DNA of 64,000 nucleotides from Crambe crambe. Its lineage: Eukaryota; Porifera; Demospongiae; Poecilosclerida; Crambeidae. Each line of letters starts with the position of its first letter. Position 1 is the stretch's first letter. The notes beneath the pieces are model-generated. The model searched no databases. It was not told the DNA's origin and saw only the letters and a program-made list of their open reading frames with translations. Of the stretch, positions 31,936 to 42,660 are shown piece after piece. The position numbers were made by a program, and so were the translations under genes. The stretch covers positions 2,231,001 through 2,295,000 of the forward strand of contig OZ004584.1 in assembly GCA_963924555.1 (NCBI GenBank). The letters are read 5' to 3'.

Positions 31936-33747
31936 GTGAAAAGTTTATGAATTGAACTCCTAGTAGTACACACAACAGTTGAACCCAAACTATGAATAAT
32001 CCTCACTGCTATTCCATTCTCTCCCCAGTGAATATGCTAGTTGGGATTGCTACCCACTGTCAACACACCCATCCCTTTTCCAACTAATAGCTATGGAAGT
32101 GTGTAAACTGGGAAATACCTCATTTTTAAAAGGATCTGATTGTTGGGAGAACAGTTCTAGAGGAGAGGGGTGCGTACATGGAGCAGTTATTAATTATTAA
32201 TCATCCAAGTAACGTACTTGTGTTTCATCTCACTGACAGCACTAAAATTCAATAATGTGAGAATACATAACTCAAGTTTAGTGTTACAGTGAACCTCCAC
32301 ATTAAAAAAGACATTCTGTACAAAGGAAAAAAAATATGGTTGTTTCCAATGGTGCTTCAACTATAATTTAAAGTCAGTTGATTAAGTAATAATGTATGTA
32401 ATCAGAACATGCAGCTAATAATGTTTACATGTATGTTGTCAATGTTTACATGTATGTTGTCATACTAAGAAAAAGGGTGGTAAAAAGGGATAGTTACGTA
32501 TACAAATTGAGCTAAAAAGTGGGTGGTACAGTAAAGGGGTGTGTGAAGTGGGTGGTAAAGGGGTGTGTGAATTGTGGACTAAGCAGTATGCAACTATTGA
32601 ACCCAAACTATGAATAATCCTCACTGCAAATAATTCTCTCCCCATCTTAGTCTACACCTGTCCAGATAATCCTTTTAAATGGGTGTGTGAGTTGAACGGA
32701 ACATTTCCCTTTGTCTTGTAAGTGTTATGTATAGGAGTTACTTTTAGACTTCCTTCATTGAGAAAGACTTGTCCTTTTTGGAATGTCCTTTATTAGATGT
32801 TCCACTGTGTATGAGTACATGCACTCATTGTCGATGTCTCCTCCATGAACACAACAACATCATAGTGAATGCTATTTTGGGGTTGCTACCGAACATCTCA
32901 CTTGGGGGGATGATTAATAGCCTTGAGTTACTTACTACCTGCACATCTCACTGACAAAAGTTAATTATTTCGACATACTGTAGCTAGAATACCTAATTTA
33001 AATCAGTGGAACCTCCAAAAATAATGGACCCAGGCTTTAAATTTGTCCTTTGTAGAGAGGTTATCCTCTTTCAGAGTTGCATAGGTACTTAGATTGTCCT
33101 TTATAGAGGTTTATCTTCTTTCAGAGTGTTGTTCCAAATACTCAACACTCAAAGGCTACACACACCATTGATGCTTATTTCAGTGCTTCTATAAATCTTT
33201 TACAGTGCATTATAAGAAACTATGGAGATCAGTGCATGCAAACTAAATAATTGTCAGGAAAATGAGATGGTGGGTGGCATAGCAACCCCAACTATGAATA
33301 TCCTTCACTGAAGTAATTACTTCATTATCTCTTCAATCTCCACTCCACCAGTCTGTTTACACTCAAAGAAACACCACAGTCTGTTTACATAGCTAGTTCC
33401 ACAAGTGTAGCTAATTGTAAGTAGGGACTGGCACACTATGCTTTTTTGCTTCCCTATTATTCTATTCTATAATTCCAGCTGTATAAAGTCATTATTCTTT
33501 TTCTACTGACTTATTATTCTTTGATTATGCTCATAGCTGATGTCATATGTATTTGAAAGACTACATAAATAGTTATTAGCAGACAAGTTTGGTCCAGCTA
33601 GGCTAGCTAGTGTAGGCACACATGATAAATACATTCAAGATCAACCATGGAGTTCACTTTCCATAGCCTATTATGCCAGCATTATGCTTCCTGCTCTGAT
33701 AGACCTATTATTCCCAAAACTAATGCTGGCAGAATGTGCCAGTCCCT

Positions 33748-33903
33748 AATTGTAAGTTGGTTGTCCAAATGTAAAGCGCAAATTGACTGCAATAAAAACT
33801 TGCATCTATTTGAGGAAAAGCCACACATCTATTCAGAAACAGCCTCAAGTTTACACAGCTCTTTTAGATGTTGCATCTTACGTTGGACAACCAACTTGCA
33901 ATT
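33748..33903. mobile_element. MITE-like element, TIR AATTGYAAGTTGGTTGTCCA
   Basis: The left end AATTGTAAGTTGGTTGTCCA and the right end TGGACAACCAACTTGCAATT are inverted copies. A second copy in the D unit (about 44495-44625) keeps both ends with more decay, and unit B has only the left half (about 28148-28170). Non-coding. Confidence 0.6.
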
Positions 33904-34442
33904 GCACTGTACAACACAGATTTTAATGTTGAAAAACATCCAAGTGCACACATTTCCAAAATTAAATTGAAGTGTGATCTATTATTCCCATAATTATTGT
34001 TACCGGAAACCTTTCCTGTATTTGGCAATTATGCTCAGTTGAAGCCTGTAGGTGCCATTAAACACTTTTATTATTATAATTATTACTCAATAGGATGGAT
34101 ATTTTTGTGTGGCACAATTGAGATAAGTCAATGTTGTACAAAAATCAATGAATTAGCACCAGGTTGAAAGTGCTAATGCTTTACACAATCACGACAAAAG
34201 AAATCGAAATCTTAATAAAAGAGGAAGAGAATATTTGCAATCGATGGTTAACAAAAGAGTAATACAATAATTGTGAGGCTACCAAAAAATGGTTAATACA
34301 AAAGATACATGAGCCGAGCTACGTGTGCACCAAACGAAGAAGAATAAAGAAGAGTTAACAAAAAAAAATAATTAAACATCATACCATAACTCTTACAAAC
34401 ACAATATTTGTTATGATTTCTATACATACGTACGGACATACA

Positions 34443-34606
34443 TCACTTGTGGAAAACTGAGTCAAACTCGTTCAGCATGATTTCTACAATGCCATTCTGT
34501 ATGGGCATGAGGGTGGGAGTCCATCTCAGCTCTCATCACTGTCGGACCAAACACTATAGCCACGTTGGTGGGCAGCATCTTGTTCACACTTCCTTTCTCA
34601 ATGACT
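34443..34606 (-). pseudogene. Duplicated last RhoGAP exon, unit C, 11-bp deletion
   Basis: Otherwise close to the unit B copy, but 164 bp long. Eleven bases are missing at the codons for MDSIEMATL, giving a frameshift. The parental R before the terminal K is H here. This copy cannot encode the end of the domain. Confidence 0.85.
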
Positions 34607-34794
34607 CTGTATCAATTAAAGAGAAGGAGTATAAACTTCAAGGAGAAGTCAACAATATGGATTATGCAGGGAAAGAGGGAAGGCTGTGTAGATTAAATTT
34701 ATACATTCATATGATTATTGCAGTGAGTGAAGCAAGCCCCACAGTGATGATGACCTTTCACCCTCATATGCAAATAGTATGACTCGTGCTAACA

Positions 34795-34795
34795 T

Positions 34796-34862
<67 letters not shown>
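34795..34862. repeat. (AG)n microsatellite, unit C
   Basis: Pure AG tract in the duplicated intron. Confidence 0.95.
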
Positions 34863-34867
<5 letters not shown>

Positions 34868-34875
34868 GGACTGAC

Positions 34876-34981
34876 CTTCTCAAGTGTTGCATCAGTGCTT
34901 TCAGAGTGAAGTAATTACATGTGGGAAAATCTTTGACTCGTGATGTTATTTGCTGTACCCTCTGAGGCTGTGACGGTGCCC
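34876..34981 (-). pseudogene. Duplicated RhoGAP exon 3, unit C, frame intact
   Basis: 106 bp with intact acceptor and GTCAGT donor. It reads RVQQITSRVKDFPTCNYF and onward to QHLRR. It differs from the parent mainly at DLP to DFP and SNYS to CNYF. The next exon is broken (34443-34606). Confidence 0.8.
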
Positions 34982-35172
34982 CTGAAGCAAAAACATGAAA
35001 TATTACAGTGACCCTTGTATGTATTTCCATATTGCTACTCTTCAATGGTTGACCAAACCAACCCTATCCACTTATAGTTATAGCACCTCTAGCTTTGGGA
35101 CTCGACTACCGGAATTGTCATGAAAGGGAATCAGGGTTTTCATGCAGGACTGGGTGGGGAAGTGGGTTTGCA

Positions 35173-35249
35173 CGAGTAGCACATGAAACATTTTTGGATC
35201 CACAGTTAGTTCTTTGGTGTGGATCAAAAAATGTTTCATGTGCTACTCG
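35173..35249. repeat. Hairpin with 31-bp arms, unit C
   Basis: Copy of the 29528-29604 hairpin with one substitution in the right arm (GGATCAAAAAATG). Confidence 0.85.
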
Positions 35250-35261
35250 TTCACACTTGAC

Positions 35262-36445
35262 TCATGACATGATTTGCTGTACTCTCTGAGGCTGTGATGG
35301 TGCCCTGAAGTGAAATATGCAATACTACAGTGACCTGGTATATATGTATGTACTTATACTTATTTCATGACAAAATCAACCCCTTCCACATGCATGGTGT
35401 GTGATGATTTAACATAACATGCCTCCAGCTATGGTTAGCCTAGTTACAACTTTACCACGATGCTAATTGCCACTCACTTCCTGCACAACCAACCAACCTA
35501 TGTAATTAACTGCCACACTCACTTACTGTAGAGTTTACGTGGCTCAAACAACTCTCGAAGGTAGTATTTAAGGCTAACAGAGACAATGTTTATGTCTGCC
35601 CACTCAGGGGAAGTACAAATTAAAATCGAAAAGTGTCTTGATTAGAAATGTCCTGACCTTTACAAAATGTCCTGATTAGAGGTGTCCTTTACAAAGTATC
35701 CCGATAAGAGGTGTCCTTTACAAAGTGTCCCGATAAGAGGTGTCCTTTACAAAGTGTCCTGATTAGAGGTGTCCTTTACAAAGTGTCTGTCCTTTACAAA
35801 GTGTCCTGATTAGAAGTGTCCCAATCAGGACACTTTGTAAAGGACACCTCTAATCACATAATAAGTGATTAGAAGTGTCCTTTACAAAATATCCTGACCT
35901 TTACAAAATGTCCTGATTAGAGGTGTCCTTTATAAAGTGTCCTGATTAGAGGTGTCCTTTACAAAGTGTCCTGATTAGAAGTGTCCTTTACAAAGTGTCC
36001 CAATTAGAGGTGTCCTTATGCTATAGGTAGAATGGGTGAATCAATAATAGTAATGGGACAGAATAAAGTGTCCTGATTAGAGAGGTGTCCTTTACAAAGT
36101 GTCCTGTGTCTTTGTAATATTTGTGTCCTGATTAAAAAAGGTATCATCATATTAATAATATGGAGAGGTGTCCTTGTATCAATAATGTGTGGATTAGAGA
36201 GATGTTGCTTCTTGTATTTCAGCAGTGAAAAGTGTCCTAAATAGAGAAATGTCCTTATTAGAGGTGTCCTGATTAGAGAAATGTCCTGACTAGAGAACTG
36301 TCCTGATTAGAGGTGGAGGTATCCTGATTAGAGAGGTGTGGACTAAAATGGAGTCCACATTTGAGAGGTTGTACTGTATTCATATGTACGTATGTATTTG
36401 TAGACCAGGAACATGACCAAGTTATTGACAGAAGCCACAGGCTGA
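35262..36445 (-). pseudogene. Unit C relics of RhoGAP exons 3, 2 and 1 plus minisatellite
   Basis: Same content and order as 29613-30912: a partial exon 3 near 35262-35309, middle-exon relic 35520-35630, minisatellite 35640-36340 (fewer units than B, with the same inverted segment near 35820-35880), and first-exon relic near 36390-36445. Confidence 0.7.
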
Positions 36446-37149
36446 TACAACTCGTATAAAGTTCTGCATTTATGTATGGAGTATTATAAATGTCAAACAA
36501 ATAATATTATTACTATTGACACACATGGCACCCTATTTTTTGTTCACGTATAATGGACTGGCTGTATTTATAGATGGAGCACTCTATTTATATATGAAGG
36601 GTTCCATTTAGCTATATGGAGTGCTCCATTTCTAAATGGAGGCTGCATTTATAACACATTTGGCGCCCCATACTTGAGGGGTGAGTGGAATATTGACCCT
36701 TTGTTCTTTATGCACCAGAACTCCTTTAGATATACAACCCAACATGTGAAATTTAATAAAAGAAGACATTCAAGCTGCATGTAAGTTATGTAATCCTTAT
36801 CATATTCTCCTGATATAACTTTCATCCCCCTATAGCTAAATTTTTAGCTGGGGTGAAAATGGTAATGAAATTTAGAATGCTACACATGGGATATAATGCA
36901 TGATATCAGCAGGGAATTCATGCATACATGTGAAATGTATTTTGAATGTAGCTCAACTCATAAAAGAATAAAATGTACTGATTAGAGAGGTGTCCTTAAT
37001 AAAGTGTCCTGATTAGAGGTGTCCTTGTGTCCTGTGTCTGTGTAATAATCAAGATGCTTTGATGTAGCATTCAAGGGCATTACGTTGCTGTTGTACTAAT
37101 ATCAGCCTCTAGCATGATGTAATGGCTAATTAAACACAGGAATTTAAAT

Positions 37150-37164
37150 GAATAAATGAATGAA

Positions 37165-37203
<39 letters not shown>

Positions 37204-37215
37204 ATAGAATGAATG
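37150..37215. repeat. (AAAT)n / (AATG)n microsatellite past the Ank3 stop
   Basis: A tetranucleotide tract directly downstream of the Ank3 coding end. Ank0 (about 11216-11230) and Ank2 (about 22047-22077) have related (AATG)n tracts in the same place, showing common descent of the 3' flanks. Confidence 0.9.
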
Positions 37216-37222
37216 AAAGCTG

Positions 37223-40200
37223 CTAATTAGTTTTTCTGATTTTTTGTGCAATCGTTTGATCTGTGAATTCAATAGCTTCTGCTAGGCTTTCCCATGTTGG
37301 AGGAGGATTGACTCTCTTTAACCATTCAGATAACATTTCCCGTAAACAATCTTTCGGTATGTTATCATAATTATACTCAATATTCTTCAGTGAGTTATGC
37401 TCAATGCCCAAGAGAACACCTATATTCTGCCAGTCATGAGCTATGGAAATAAGCATTTGAAATGAATCCTTCAGTGTCGGCTTTTCAGAGTAATCTATAT
37501 GTGTCGGCTTTTCAGAGTAATCTCTACTTTTTTCAGGCTCAGTTGGTTGCCTTTCCTTCTTTAAATCTTGTAGTATTTGTTCAAATCGACCTAATCTTCC
37601 TTCAAATTCGGATCTTGTAATAAAGTCAGGCATTATGTTTGTGTTCCCACTTGCAGAATCTCTTGTGGATAGAACTCGTTTTCTAGACACTGTACAGGGA
37701 AAAGGACCCTTGCTGGATGAATAATTGATGGCACCACATTCGATAAGGAATCCTGATATTCTTCCATGGCCATTATCTTTGCTTAGTTTGAGAGCTGTCA
37801 TGCCATTGCTTGTCATTGTGTTTACATCAGCTCCATATCTCATCAGGAGTTCTACTATCTCCATGTGTCCATTATAAACACCCATCATCAGAGCTGTCAT
37901 TCCAAACGTGTTCTGAAGGTTGACATCTGCTCCATGCTCGAGTAGAATACTAGCAACCGCCTTCTTGCCAGTAAAGCAGCTCAACATCAAAGCTGATGTG
38001 CCGTTGACATCCTGTATGTTAATCTGAGCCCCTCGTTCCAGCAGTGAAATGATCACACTTATGTGGCCATCTGGAACAGCCATCATCAACGAAGTCCATC
38101 CTTTGGCATCTTTTAAATCGATCCTTGCTCCATAGCGCAGGAGCAGTTGACAGATTTTATTGTTTCCACTAACGCTTGCTTCCATTAGGCTGGAAATGCC
38201 TTCACTGTCTTGTAAATTTACACAAGCTCTATATTCCAGTAACAGTTCAATGAGTTTAATATGCTCTTCACTGGAGGTAATACTAAGTGCAAACAATCCT
38301 GAAGTGTCCTGATGGTTGATGTCCAGTCCATTCTTTATTAATGTTGAAATGATGTTCTTATAATTCAACCAGTTCACTCGATGTATCAGGTCTGCAATGT
38401 CTCTTGTTTCCTTTGAAGCAGCTGAAAGTAAAGTACCTTTACTAATAATAGTGATCAGGTTGTTCCAATAGGTGGACCCACTGTCGTCTGTTCTATAGAG
38501 ATCATCCACTTCCACTCCCAGTTGAAGAAGAAGCTCGACCATTTCTATCACACCAAATGCACAGGCCAAATACAAGATGCTGGGCTTGGTATGTTTCACA
38601 CGTTCTAAAAGGTCAGCATCATGAGCAAAAAGTAATTGAATAATCTTATTATGTGCTTCCCAAATATCACTTGTACCAGCAGAAGCTGAACTCTTAAGAG
38701 CACCTACGTCGATTCTTGTTTCATCTCTTGCTTTTGCTTGTGATAATATGATACTTCTCAGCAAGTAGAATAGGTTTTGAACTTTAGCTCCACCTTCTAG
38801 AAGTACGGATACTATTTCGACATTGCCACGAATCACTGCTTTGTCCAATGCACTCCCCTTTATATTGTGTTGGAGGTTAGGTGGCAGCAGTTCAGTCTGA
38901 TGAGGTAGTTGATGCAGGGATTGATAATCTGTGAAGTTACTGATGTTAACTTGTGCTCCTGCTTTAAGAAGTAATTTCACTGCTTCAGTGTGTCCATGTA
39001 AACTTGCAAACATCAAAGCAGTTTCTCCAGAATAATTGCGTTGATCAATTTCAGATTCCAATATGTAAAAGTTTATTTTTAAAATTCGATCCACAGCTTC
39101 CCGAGCAGACCATCTACCTACACTTTTTTTGGTTATATCAGCATCATACTTCAAAAATCTATTGTTCTTTTGCATATTAACATGTGCACCATTTCGAAGC
39201 AGTAGAGCAACTGTTTTGGTGTGTCCATTCCGACTTGCAAACATTAAAGAAGAAAATCCATTGTTATTTTGCGTATTAATGCGTGCACCATTTTGAAGCA
39301 GTAGAGCAACTGTTTTGGTGTGTCCATTCCGACTTGCAATTATTAAAGAAGAATATCTATTGTTCTCTTGCATATTAACGTGTGCACCATTTTGAAGCAG
39401 TAGAGCAACTGTTTCGGTGTGTCCATTCTGACTGGCAATTATTAAAGAAGAAAATCCATTGTTCTCTTGCATATTAACGTGTGCACCATTTTGAAGCAGT
39501 AGAGCAACTGTTTCGGTGTGTCCATTCTGACTTGCAATCATTAAAGAAGATCCATCGTTCTTTTGCATATTAACATGTGCACCATTTTGAAGCAGTAGAG
39601 CAACTGTTTCGGTGTGTCCATTCTGACTGGCAATTATTAAAGAAGAAAATCCATTGTTCTCTTGCATATTAACGTGTGCACCATTTTGAAGCAGTAGAGC
39701 AACTGTTTCGGTGTGTCCATTCTGACTTGCAATCATTAAAGAAGAACATCCATTGTTCTTTTGCATATTAGCATGTGCACCATTTTGAAGCAGTAGAGCA
39801 ACTGTTTCAGTGTGTCCCTTATGACTTGCAATCATTAAAGAAGAAAATCCATCGTTCTCTTGCATATTAACATGTGCACCATTTTGAAGCAGTAGAGCAA
39901 CTGCTTCGGTGTGTCCATTCTCACTTGCAATGATTAAAGAGAAAAGTCCATCGTTCTCTTGCATATTAACGTGTGCACCATTTTGAAGCAGTAGAGCAAC
40001 TGTTTCAGTGTGTCCCTTATGACTTGCAATCATTAAAGAAGAAAATCCATTGTTCCCTTGCATATTAATGTGTGCACCATTCTTGAGCAGTAGAGCAACT
40101 GTTTCGGTGTGTCCATTTTGACTTGCAATCATTAAAGAAGAAAATCCATCATTATTTTGCATATTAATGTGTGCACCATTTCGAAGCAGTAGAGCAACTG

Positions 40201-42034
40201 TTTCGGTGTGCCTATTCTGGCTTGCAATCATTAAAGAAGAAAATCCATTGTTCTTTTGCATATTAATGTGTGCACCATTTTGAAGCAGTAGAGCAACTGT
40301 TTCGGTGTGTCCATTGTGACTTGCAATCATTAAAGAAGAAGATCTATTGTTCTCTTGCATATTAACGTGTGCCCCATTTCGAAGCAGTAAAGCAACTGTT
40401 TCGGTGTGTCCATTTTGACTTGCAATCATTAAAGAAGAAGATCCATTGTTCTTTTGCATATTAATGTGTGCACCATTTTGAAGCAGTAGAGCAACTGTTT
40501 CAGTATGTCCATTTTGACTTGCAATCATTAAAGAAGAAAATCCATTGTTCCCTTGCATATTAACATGTATACCATTTTGAAGCAGTAGAGCAACTGTTTC
40601 AGTGTGTCCATTCTGACTTGCAATCATTAAAGAAGAAGATCCATTGTTTTTTTGCATATTAATGTGTGCACCATTCTTGAGCAGTAGAGCAACTGTTTCG
40701 GTGTGTCCATTTTGACTTGCAATCATTAAAGAAGAAAATCCATCATTATTTTGCATATTAACGTGTGCACCATTTCGAAGCAGTAGAGCAACTGTTTCGG
40801 TGTGCCTATTCTGACTTGCAATCATTAAAGAAGAAAATCCATTGTTCTTTTGCATATTAACGTGTGCACCATTTTGAAGCAGTAGAGCAACTGTTTCGGT
40901 GTGTCCATTGTGACTTGCAATCATTAAAGAAGAAGATCTATTGTTCTCTTGCATATTAACGTGTGCCCCATTTTGAAGCAGTAAAGCAACTGTTTCAGTG
41001 TGTCCATTCTGACTTGCAATCATTAAAGAAGAAGATCCATTGTTTTTTTGCATATTAATGTGTGCACCATTCTTGAGCAGTAGAGCAACTGTTTCGGTGT
41101 GTCCATTTTGACTTGCAATCATTAAAGAAGAAAATCCATCATTATTTTGCATATTAACGTGTGCACCATTTTGAAGCAGTAGAGCAACTGTTTCGGTGTG
41201 TCCATTTTCACTTGCAATTATTAAAGAAGAAGATCCGTTGTTCTTTAGCATATTAATGTGTGCACCATTTTGAAGCAGTAGAGCAACTGTTTCAGTGTGT
41301 CCATTTTGACTTGCAATCATTAAAGAAGAAAATTCATTGTTTTCTTGCATATTAACGTGTGCCCCATTTTGAAGCAGTAGAGCAACTGTTTCGGTGTGTC
41401 CATTTTGACTTGCAATCATTAAAGAAGAAGATCCACTGTTCTTTTGCATATTAACGTGTGCACCATTTTGAAGCAGTAGAGCAACTGTTTCGGTGTGTCC
41501 ATTTTGACTTGCAATCATTAAAGAAGAAAATCCGTTGTTCTTTAGCATATTAATGTGTGCACCATTTTGAAGCAGTAGAGCAACTGTTTCAGTGTGTCCA
41601 TTTTGACTTGCAATTATTAAAGAAGAAGTTCCTTTGTTCTCTTGCATATTAACTTGTGCACAATTTAAAATTAGTTGTTTAATTATTTCTGTATGCCCAT
41701 AGAAACTTCCCATCATTAATGGAGATACTCCTCTATTATTTCTTAAGTTTACTAGATGCTTTGGATTTTGGACAACATTGAGTATAAGTTGTGCCACTTC
41801 AACATACCCTTGTCTGCAAGCACACGTGAGAGCATGCTCTCCTTTATTGTTCTGTAGATCAATCTTGATTCCAGGAACTTGAAGTAACTCTTCAACATAG
41901 TTCACATTTCCATGCAGACAAGCCACCATCAACTGTGAACACTGTTGTCCATTGACTTCCACTAAACTATCGATATCACTACTTTTCTCTACAGCTAGAG
42001 CAAGGAGAGACTCATCTGACCAGCTTGTGTCCAT
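37223..42034 (-). CDS. Ank3: ankyrin-array / Death-domain protein, 1603 aa
   Basis: A single long frame; start MDTSWSDESL, with an in-frame TAG two codons upstream. Residues 1-131 are the cap and divergent ankyrin repeats. About 132-955 hold 25 homogenised 33-aa repeats, one lacking a residue (KNDGSSLM). A deletion then fuses the array directly to KYDADITKKS, removing roughly 100 residues that Ank1 and Ank2 have (SLMLASIIF... to ...SLL). A further 27-bp loss follows at GRWSA-REAVDRIL. Both keep the frame. Divergent ankyrin repeats, a linker with the doubled DYSEKPT segment, and the Death domain (HDWQNIGVLLGIE, LREMLSEWLKR, TWESLAEAIEF) complete it. It is the closest Ank gene to the ARHGAP gene. 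Function is inferred only from family: death-fold adaptor or receptor-like scaffold. Confidence 0.88.
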   Translation of the reverse strand: MDTSWSDESLLALAVEKSSDIDSLVEVNGQQCSQLMVACLHGNVNYVEELLQVPGIKIDLQNNKGEHALTCACRQGYVEVAQLILNVVQNPKHLVNLRNNRGVSPLMMGSFYGHTEIIKQLILNCAQVNMQENKGTSSLIIASQNGHTETVALLLQNGAHINMLKNNGFSSLMIASQNGHTETVALLLQNGAHVNMQKNSGSSSLMIASQNGHTETVALLLQNGAHVNMQENNEFSSLMIASQNGHTETVALLLQNGAHINMLKNNGSSSLIIASENGHTETVALLLQNGAHVNMQNNDGFSSLMIASQNGHTETVALLLKNGAHINMQKNNGSSSLMIASQNGHTETVALLLQNGAHVNMQENNRSSSLMIASHNGHTETVALLLQNGAHVNMQKNNGFSSLMIASQNRHTETVALLLRNGAHVNMQNNDGFSSLMIASQNGHTETVALLLKNGAHINMQKNNGSSSLMIASQNGHTETVALLLQNGIHVNMQGNNGFSSLMIASQNGHTETVALLLQNGAHINMQKNNGSSSLMIASQNGHTETVALLLRNGAHVNMQENNRSSSLMIASHNGHTETVALLLQNGAHINMQKNNGFSSLMIASQNRHTETVALLLRNGAHINMQNNDGFSSLMIASQNGHTETVALLLKNGAHINMQGNNGFSSLMIASHKGHTETVALLLQNGAHVNMQENDGLFSLIIASENGHTEAVALLLQNGAHVNMQENDGFSSLMIASHKGHTETVALLLQNGAHANMQKNNGCSSLMIASQNGHTETVALLLQNGAHVNMQENNGFSSLIIASQNGHTETVALLLQNGAHVNMQKNDGSSLMIASQNGHTETVALLLQNGAHVNMQENNGFSSLIIASQNGHTETVALLLQNGAHVNMQENNRYSSLIIASRNGHTKTVALLLQNGARINTQNNNGFSSLMFASRNGHTKTVALLLRNGAHVNMQKNNRFLKYDADITKKSVGRWSAREAVDRILKINFYILESEIDQRNYSGETALMFASLHGHTEAVKLLLKAGAQVNISNFTDYQSLHQLPHQTELLPPNLQHNIKGSALDKAVIRGNVEIVSVLLEGGAKVQNLFYLLRSIILSQAKARDETRIDVGALKSSASAGTSDIWEAHNKIIQLLFAHDADLLERVKHTKPSILYLACAFGVIEMVELLLQLGVEVDDLYRTDDSGSTYWNNLITIISKGTLLSAASKETRDIADLIHRVNWLNYKNIISTLIKNGLDINHQDTSGLFALSITSSEEHIKLIELLLEYRACVNLQDSEGISSLMEASVSGNNKICQLLLRYGARIDLKDAKGWTSLMMAVPDGHISVIISLLERGAQINIQDVNGTSALMLSCFTGKKAVASILLEHGADVNLQNTFGMTALMMGVYNGHMEIVELLMRYGADVNTMTSNGMTALKLSKDNGHGRISGFLIECGAINYSSSKGPFPCTVSRKRVLSTRDSASGNTNIMPDFITRSEFEGRLGRFEQILQDLKKERQPTEPEKSRDYSEKPTHIDYSEKPTLKDSFQMLISIAHDWQNIGVLLGIEHNSLKNIEYNYDNIPKDCLREMLSEWLKRVNPPPTWESLAEAIEFTDQTIAQKIRKTN
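39170..41641 (-). repeat. Ank3 homogenised 99-bp ankyrin-repeat array (25 units)
   Basis: 25 units. A four-unit block (KNNGSSS, ENNRSSS, KNNGFSS with NRH, NNDGFSS) occurs at units 7-10 and again at 13-16, a 396-bp higher-order duplication. The unit variants NRHTETV and LLLRNG mark the block. Framework residues are nearly fixed. Confidence 0.9.
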
Positions 42035-42660
42035 TTGCTAACTCTTTACAGTAATGAAGATCACTCAGATCACTTGTGTACAAAGAGCTTTTATGTACCT
42101 AGCCAGAAAAAAGGGTGTGGGAAATGAGTTAAAATTGTGGGTGGTAACCCTGATTATGAATATTCTTGCATTGTGACTTAAAAATCACTATTAATTATAT
42201 ATGGTTGGATGATAGTTGAAGTACATACTGATATAGCTATGGACTGGTCAAAGAGATCATTATAACTTTGATCAAGGGAAACACTGGTGTGTGGACTAGC
42301 ACATGGGAAGATGGTCATGTATTGCAGTGACAGGTGATTATACCACAAGGTCCAGCTTCCTGTGTCTTGTACATGTCCCAGACCTGTGTCCAGCAATGTA
42401 GCTAAGTCATTGATTAAAATGATTGTATATTTTGCAAAATATCAAATGGGCATGGTTTTAATATCCAAAAAGGGTGTGGTTAGATAAAAATGGGTGTGAC
42501 TAGCCTTTTACCCTCAACTATCACATGTACATACAGTTACTGTAACATCAAGAGAAAAGGGAGTGTTTAAACAGTGAGTGATACACAACAAACTATGAGT
42601 GTTTGCATTAATGTGTTAAAATATGAAAAAATAATTAGGATAAAAAGTGTGCAACCAAAA
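42035..42660. other. Ank3 5' flank, no recognised gene
   Basis: Shares the GTGTGGGAAATGAGTTAAAA / GGGTGGTAACCC segment and a CATGGGAAGATGGTCATGTA segment with the Ank2 flank. A likely promoter-bearing region, but no core element is identifiable. Confidence 0.4.

Larger units (their letters stand above)
31376..36913. repeat. Segmental duplication unit C (RhoGAP 3' region)
   Basis: A longer version of unit B. It starts with the block at 31376-32250 that matches 42660-43560 upstream of the parent gene's end, then repeats the B content. B and C are in direct tandem with no Ank gene between them. Differences from B are small indels and substitutions. Confidence 0.85.
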
